NCBI GenBank assembly: GCA_035461245.1
Contig: DATHVP010000057.1
Coordinates: 34,811-98,810, forward strand
DNA length: 64,000 nt
DNA from: SH-MAG3 sp035461245
GTDB lineage: Bacteria; Gemmatimonadota; Gemmatimonadetes; Longimicrobiales; RSA9
Reading direction: 5' to 3'
Below the pieces are notes generated by a model. That model did not search any database. It saw only the letters and a program-made list of their open reading frames with translations, and was not told where the DNA came from. A program made the translations under genes and the position numbers. Shown here one piece after another: positions 62,762-64,000 of the stretch (the stretch's first letter is position 1; each line of letters begins with the position of its first letter).

Positions 62762-63526
62762 TCACGGCTGGTGATCCGAATCCGGCGCCGCGCCGCGGTC
62801 CGGTGTGCCCTTGCCTTCCACGGCACCCGTCGCTGGCTGCGTCCCGTGTCTCGGTACACCGCCGCCCGTCGCAAGTGCCGCTACCCCGCCCTTGGTCTCG
62901 ATATCCCATACCAGATTCAGCACATGGGCCGTGCCCTCCTCCATTTCCCGGATCAGCGTGTCGATCCGGCTCACGAAGAAGTTGTACGCCACGTTCACCG
63001 GTATGGCGACGATCAGGCCCGTCGCCGTCGTGATCAGGGCGATCTTGATGCCGCCAGCCACCAGCGAGGCCTCCACCTGACCCGCTTCGGCAATGGCGCC
63101 GAACGCCGAGATCATGCCTGCCACCGTGCCCAGGAAGCCCAGCAGCGGCGCCACGTTCGCAATGGTGCCAAGTACCGTCAGGCCCCGCTCCAGGAACCCC
63201 AGCTCGATGACGCCCGTCGTCTTGATGGCCTTCTCGATATCCGAGCCTGCCTGACGGTCGCGTACCCGGCGCAGGCCGGTGTACAGGATCGCCGCAACAG
63301 GGCCGGGGGTGTCCGCAGCGACGGCAATGGCCTGGTCCAGCCGGCCGGACCGGGCGTGCGCCTCCACTTCTTCGATTACCGACCGGGAACGCCGGTGGGC
63401 GGCCCACAGCGTATACGCCTTGGCGATGATGACGCCGAGGGCAAACAGCGAGCACAGGACGAGAGGATACATCCAGTAGCCGCCATCCTGAAACATGGTC
63501 AGCAGCGAATAATTGGGGCCTTCCAT
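62762..63526 (-). CDS. exbB: MotA/TolQ/ExbB proton channel protein
   Basis: The 254-residue protein from ATG 63526 has three transmembrane helices: one near 17-37 and a pair in the C-terminal half that includes APLLGFLGTVAGMISAFGAI and IALITTATGLIVAIPVNVAY. A cytoplasmic loop lies between. The final 50 residues are Gly/Pro/Asp-rich and unlike the family. With the ExbDs it forms the proton channel that powers TonB. Its start is used because a longer reading lacks similarity. Confidence 0.93.
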   Translation of the reverse strand: MEGPNYSLLTMFQDGGYWMYPLVLCSLFALGVIIAKAYTLWAAHRRSRSVIEEVEAHARSGRLDQAIAVAADTPGPVAAILYTGLRRVRDRQAGSDIEKAIKTTGVIELGFLERGLTVLGTIANVAPLLGFLGTVAGMISAFGAIAEAGQVEASLVAGGIKIALITTATGLIVAIPVNVAYNFFVSRIDTLIREMEEGTAHVLNLVWDIETKGGVAALATGGGVPRHGTQPATGAVEGKGTPDRGAAPDSDHQP

Positions 63527-63600
63527 ACCTTCCAAGGTACCACTCCGGGCAGCAGTGAACGGGAAAGTGGGAGCTGGGGCTGCATGCAAATACGCGGGAA

Positions 63601-63629
63601 TGTATGCATGGTTCCGACGCGTTTGTCAA
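63601..63629 (-). promoter_or_regulatory. Candidate promoter of the exbB-tonB operon
   Basis: A perfect TTGACA (63624-63629) with a 17-bp spacer reaches CATACA (63601-63606), a weak -10. The leader would be about 68 nt. It lies in the 124-nt gap, which also holds a perfect 14-bp palindrome (63636-63649) just after the diadenylate cyclase stop. Confidence 0.4.
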
Positions 63630-63650
63630 CGCCGCGGAGCAGCTGCTCCG

Positions 63651-64000
63651 TCATGACGACGGAGCGCCGGCGGGCAGGGCGTCAATGGGCCCTCCGGCAA
63701 GGGCGGTCCGGACACGGGCGATGTCGACGTTGCGGGCAAGGCGACCGCGGTGTGCCAGAGAGATCTGTGAGGTTTCCTCGCTGACGACGACGATGAGGGC
63801 GTCGGTCTCCTCGGACAGGCCCAGGGCGGCACGGTGCCGGGTTCCCAGACTCCGGTCGGCCACGGGGAACTGGGTCAGCGGCAGGATCACGCCGGCGGCG
63901 ATGATGATGTCGCCTTCAATGAGTACGGCGCCGTCGTGCAGCGGGCCGTACGGTGCGAACAGGCTGACGACCAGGTCGGCGGCGACACGCGCCTGGATGC
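63651..64000 (-). CDS. Diadenylate cyclase, DAC domain (CdaA/DisA family), 5' end off window
   Basis: The visible 116 residues are the C-terminal half of a DAC domain: PLHDGAVLIEGDIIIAAGVI with the DGA motif, then SLGTRHRAALGLSEETDALI with the RHR motif, then IVVVSEETSQISLAHRGRLA. These residues make c-di-AMP from two ATP. The stop follows soon after the domain, as in CdaA rather than DisA, which has helix-hairpin-helix domains C-terminally. The start and N-terminal helices are outside the window. It is transcribed toward the exbB-tonB operon. Confidence 0.92.
   Translation of the reverse strand, partial: IQARVAADLVVSLFAPYGPLHDGAVLIEGDIIIAAGVILPLTQFPVADRSLGTRHRAALGLSEETDALIVVVSEETSQISLAHRGRLARNVDIARVRTALAGGPIDALPAGAPSS

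Overview
The window is GC-rich and densely coded. It reads as a chromosome piece from a diderm (Gram-negative-type) bacterium: ExbB/ExbD/TonB, a MurE with the meso-diaminopimelate motif, a lipoprotein signal and LspA are all present. The combination of a mraZ-to-ftsZ cluster followed by an M23 peptidase, DUF4388/PATAN-TPR proteins, MglA-roadblock modules and a HemY-type oxidase fits Gemmatimonadota. That placement is an inference from content, not a phylogeny. No rRNA, insertion sequence, prophage or CRISPR array is seen, and there is no obvious sign of recent transfer.

Region 1 (1-22.7 kb, minus strand) is the division and wall cluster. A sigma70-type promoter with GTGGG MraZ boxes at 22.65-22.72 kb drives mraZ-rsmH-ftsL-ftsI-murE-murF-mraY-murD-ftsW-murG-murC-ftsQ-ftsA-ftsZ, ending with an M23 peptidase and a clear terminator near 4.9 kb. 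Most genes overlap by ATGA or GTGA. murB and ddl are absent. Beyond the terminator lie a VWA-type membrane protein, ftsY and recG (cut by the window edge). Short degenerate tandem repeats fill the gaps upstream of ftsY and between ftsA and ftsZ.

Region 2 (22.7-37.3 kb) is mixed housekeeping: a YegS-type lipid kinase, an exported TPR protein, two small unknown proteins, an EamA transporter, thyX and hemG on one side; on the other strand an iron/heme block of a radical SAM/SPASM protein, feoB, a small Cys-rich protein and a Cys-rich FeoA, with hemH and a lipoprotein Xaa-Pro aminopeptidase upstream. A tRNA-Val(TAC) and a short leaderless membrane-protein gene follow.

Region 3 (37.4-54.1 kb, minus strand) is the most unusual part. 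It is a single compact 15-gene run with its own promoter: cheW, cheY, cheA, cheC, a 22-unit-scale TPR scaffold, a PATAN-TPR protein, TPR-roadblock, two stand-alone roadblock proteins, MglA-type GTPase, a protein made of two DnaA-type AAA+ modules without the DNA-binding domain, a second PATAN-TPR protein, cheR, cheD, cheB and a membrane gluzincin. No chemoreceptor is encoded. I infer a chemosensory array coupled to a small-GTPase polarity switch, with the tandem AAA+ protein as an undescribed component.

Region 4 (54.1-64 kb, minus strand) holds a near-leaderless operon yggS-divIVA-ileS-lspA-rluD, then exbB-exbD-exbD-tonB with promoter and terminator, and the 3' part of a diadenylate cyclase gene that runs off the right edge.
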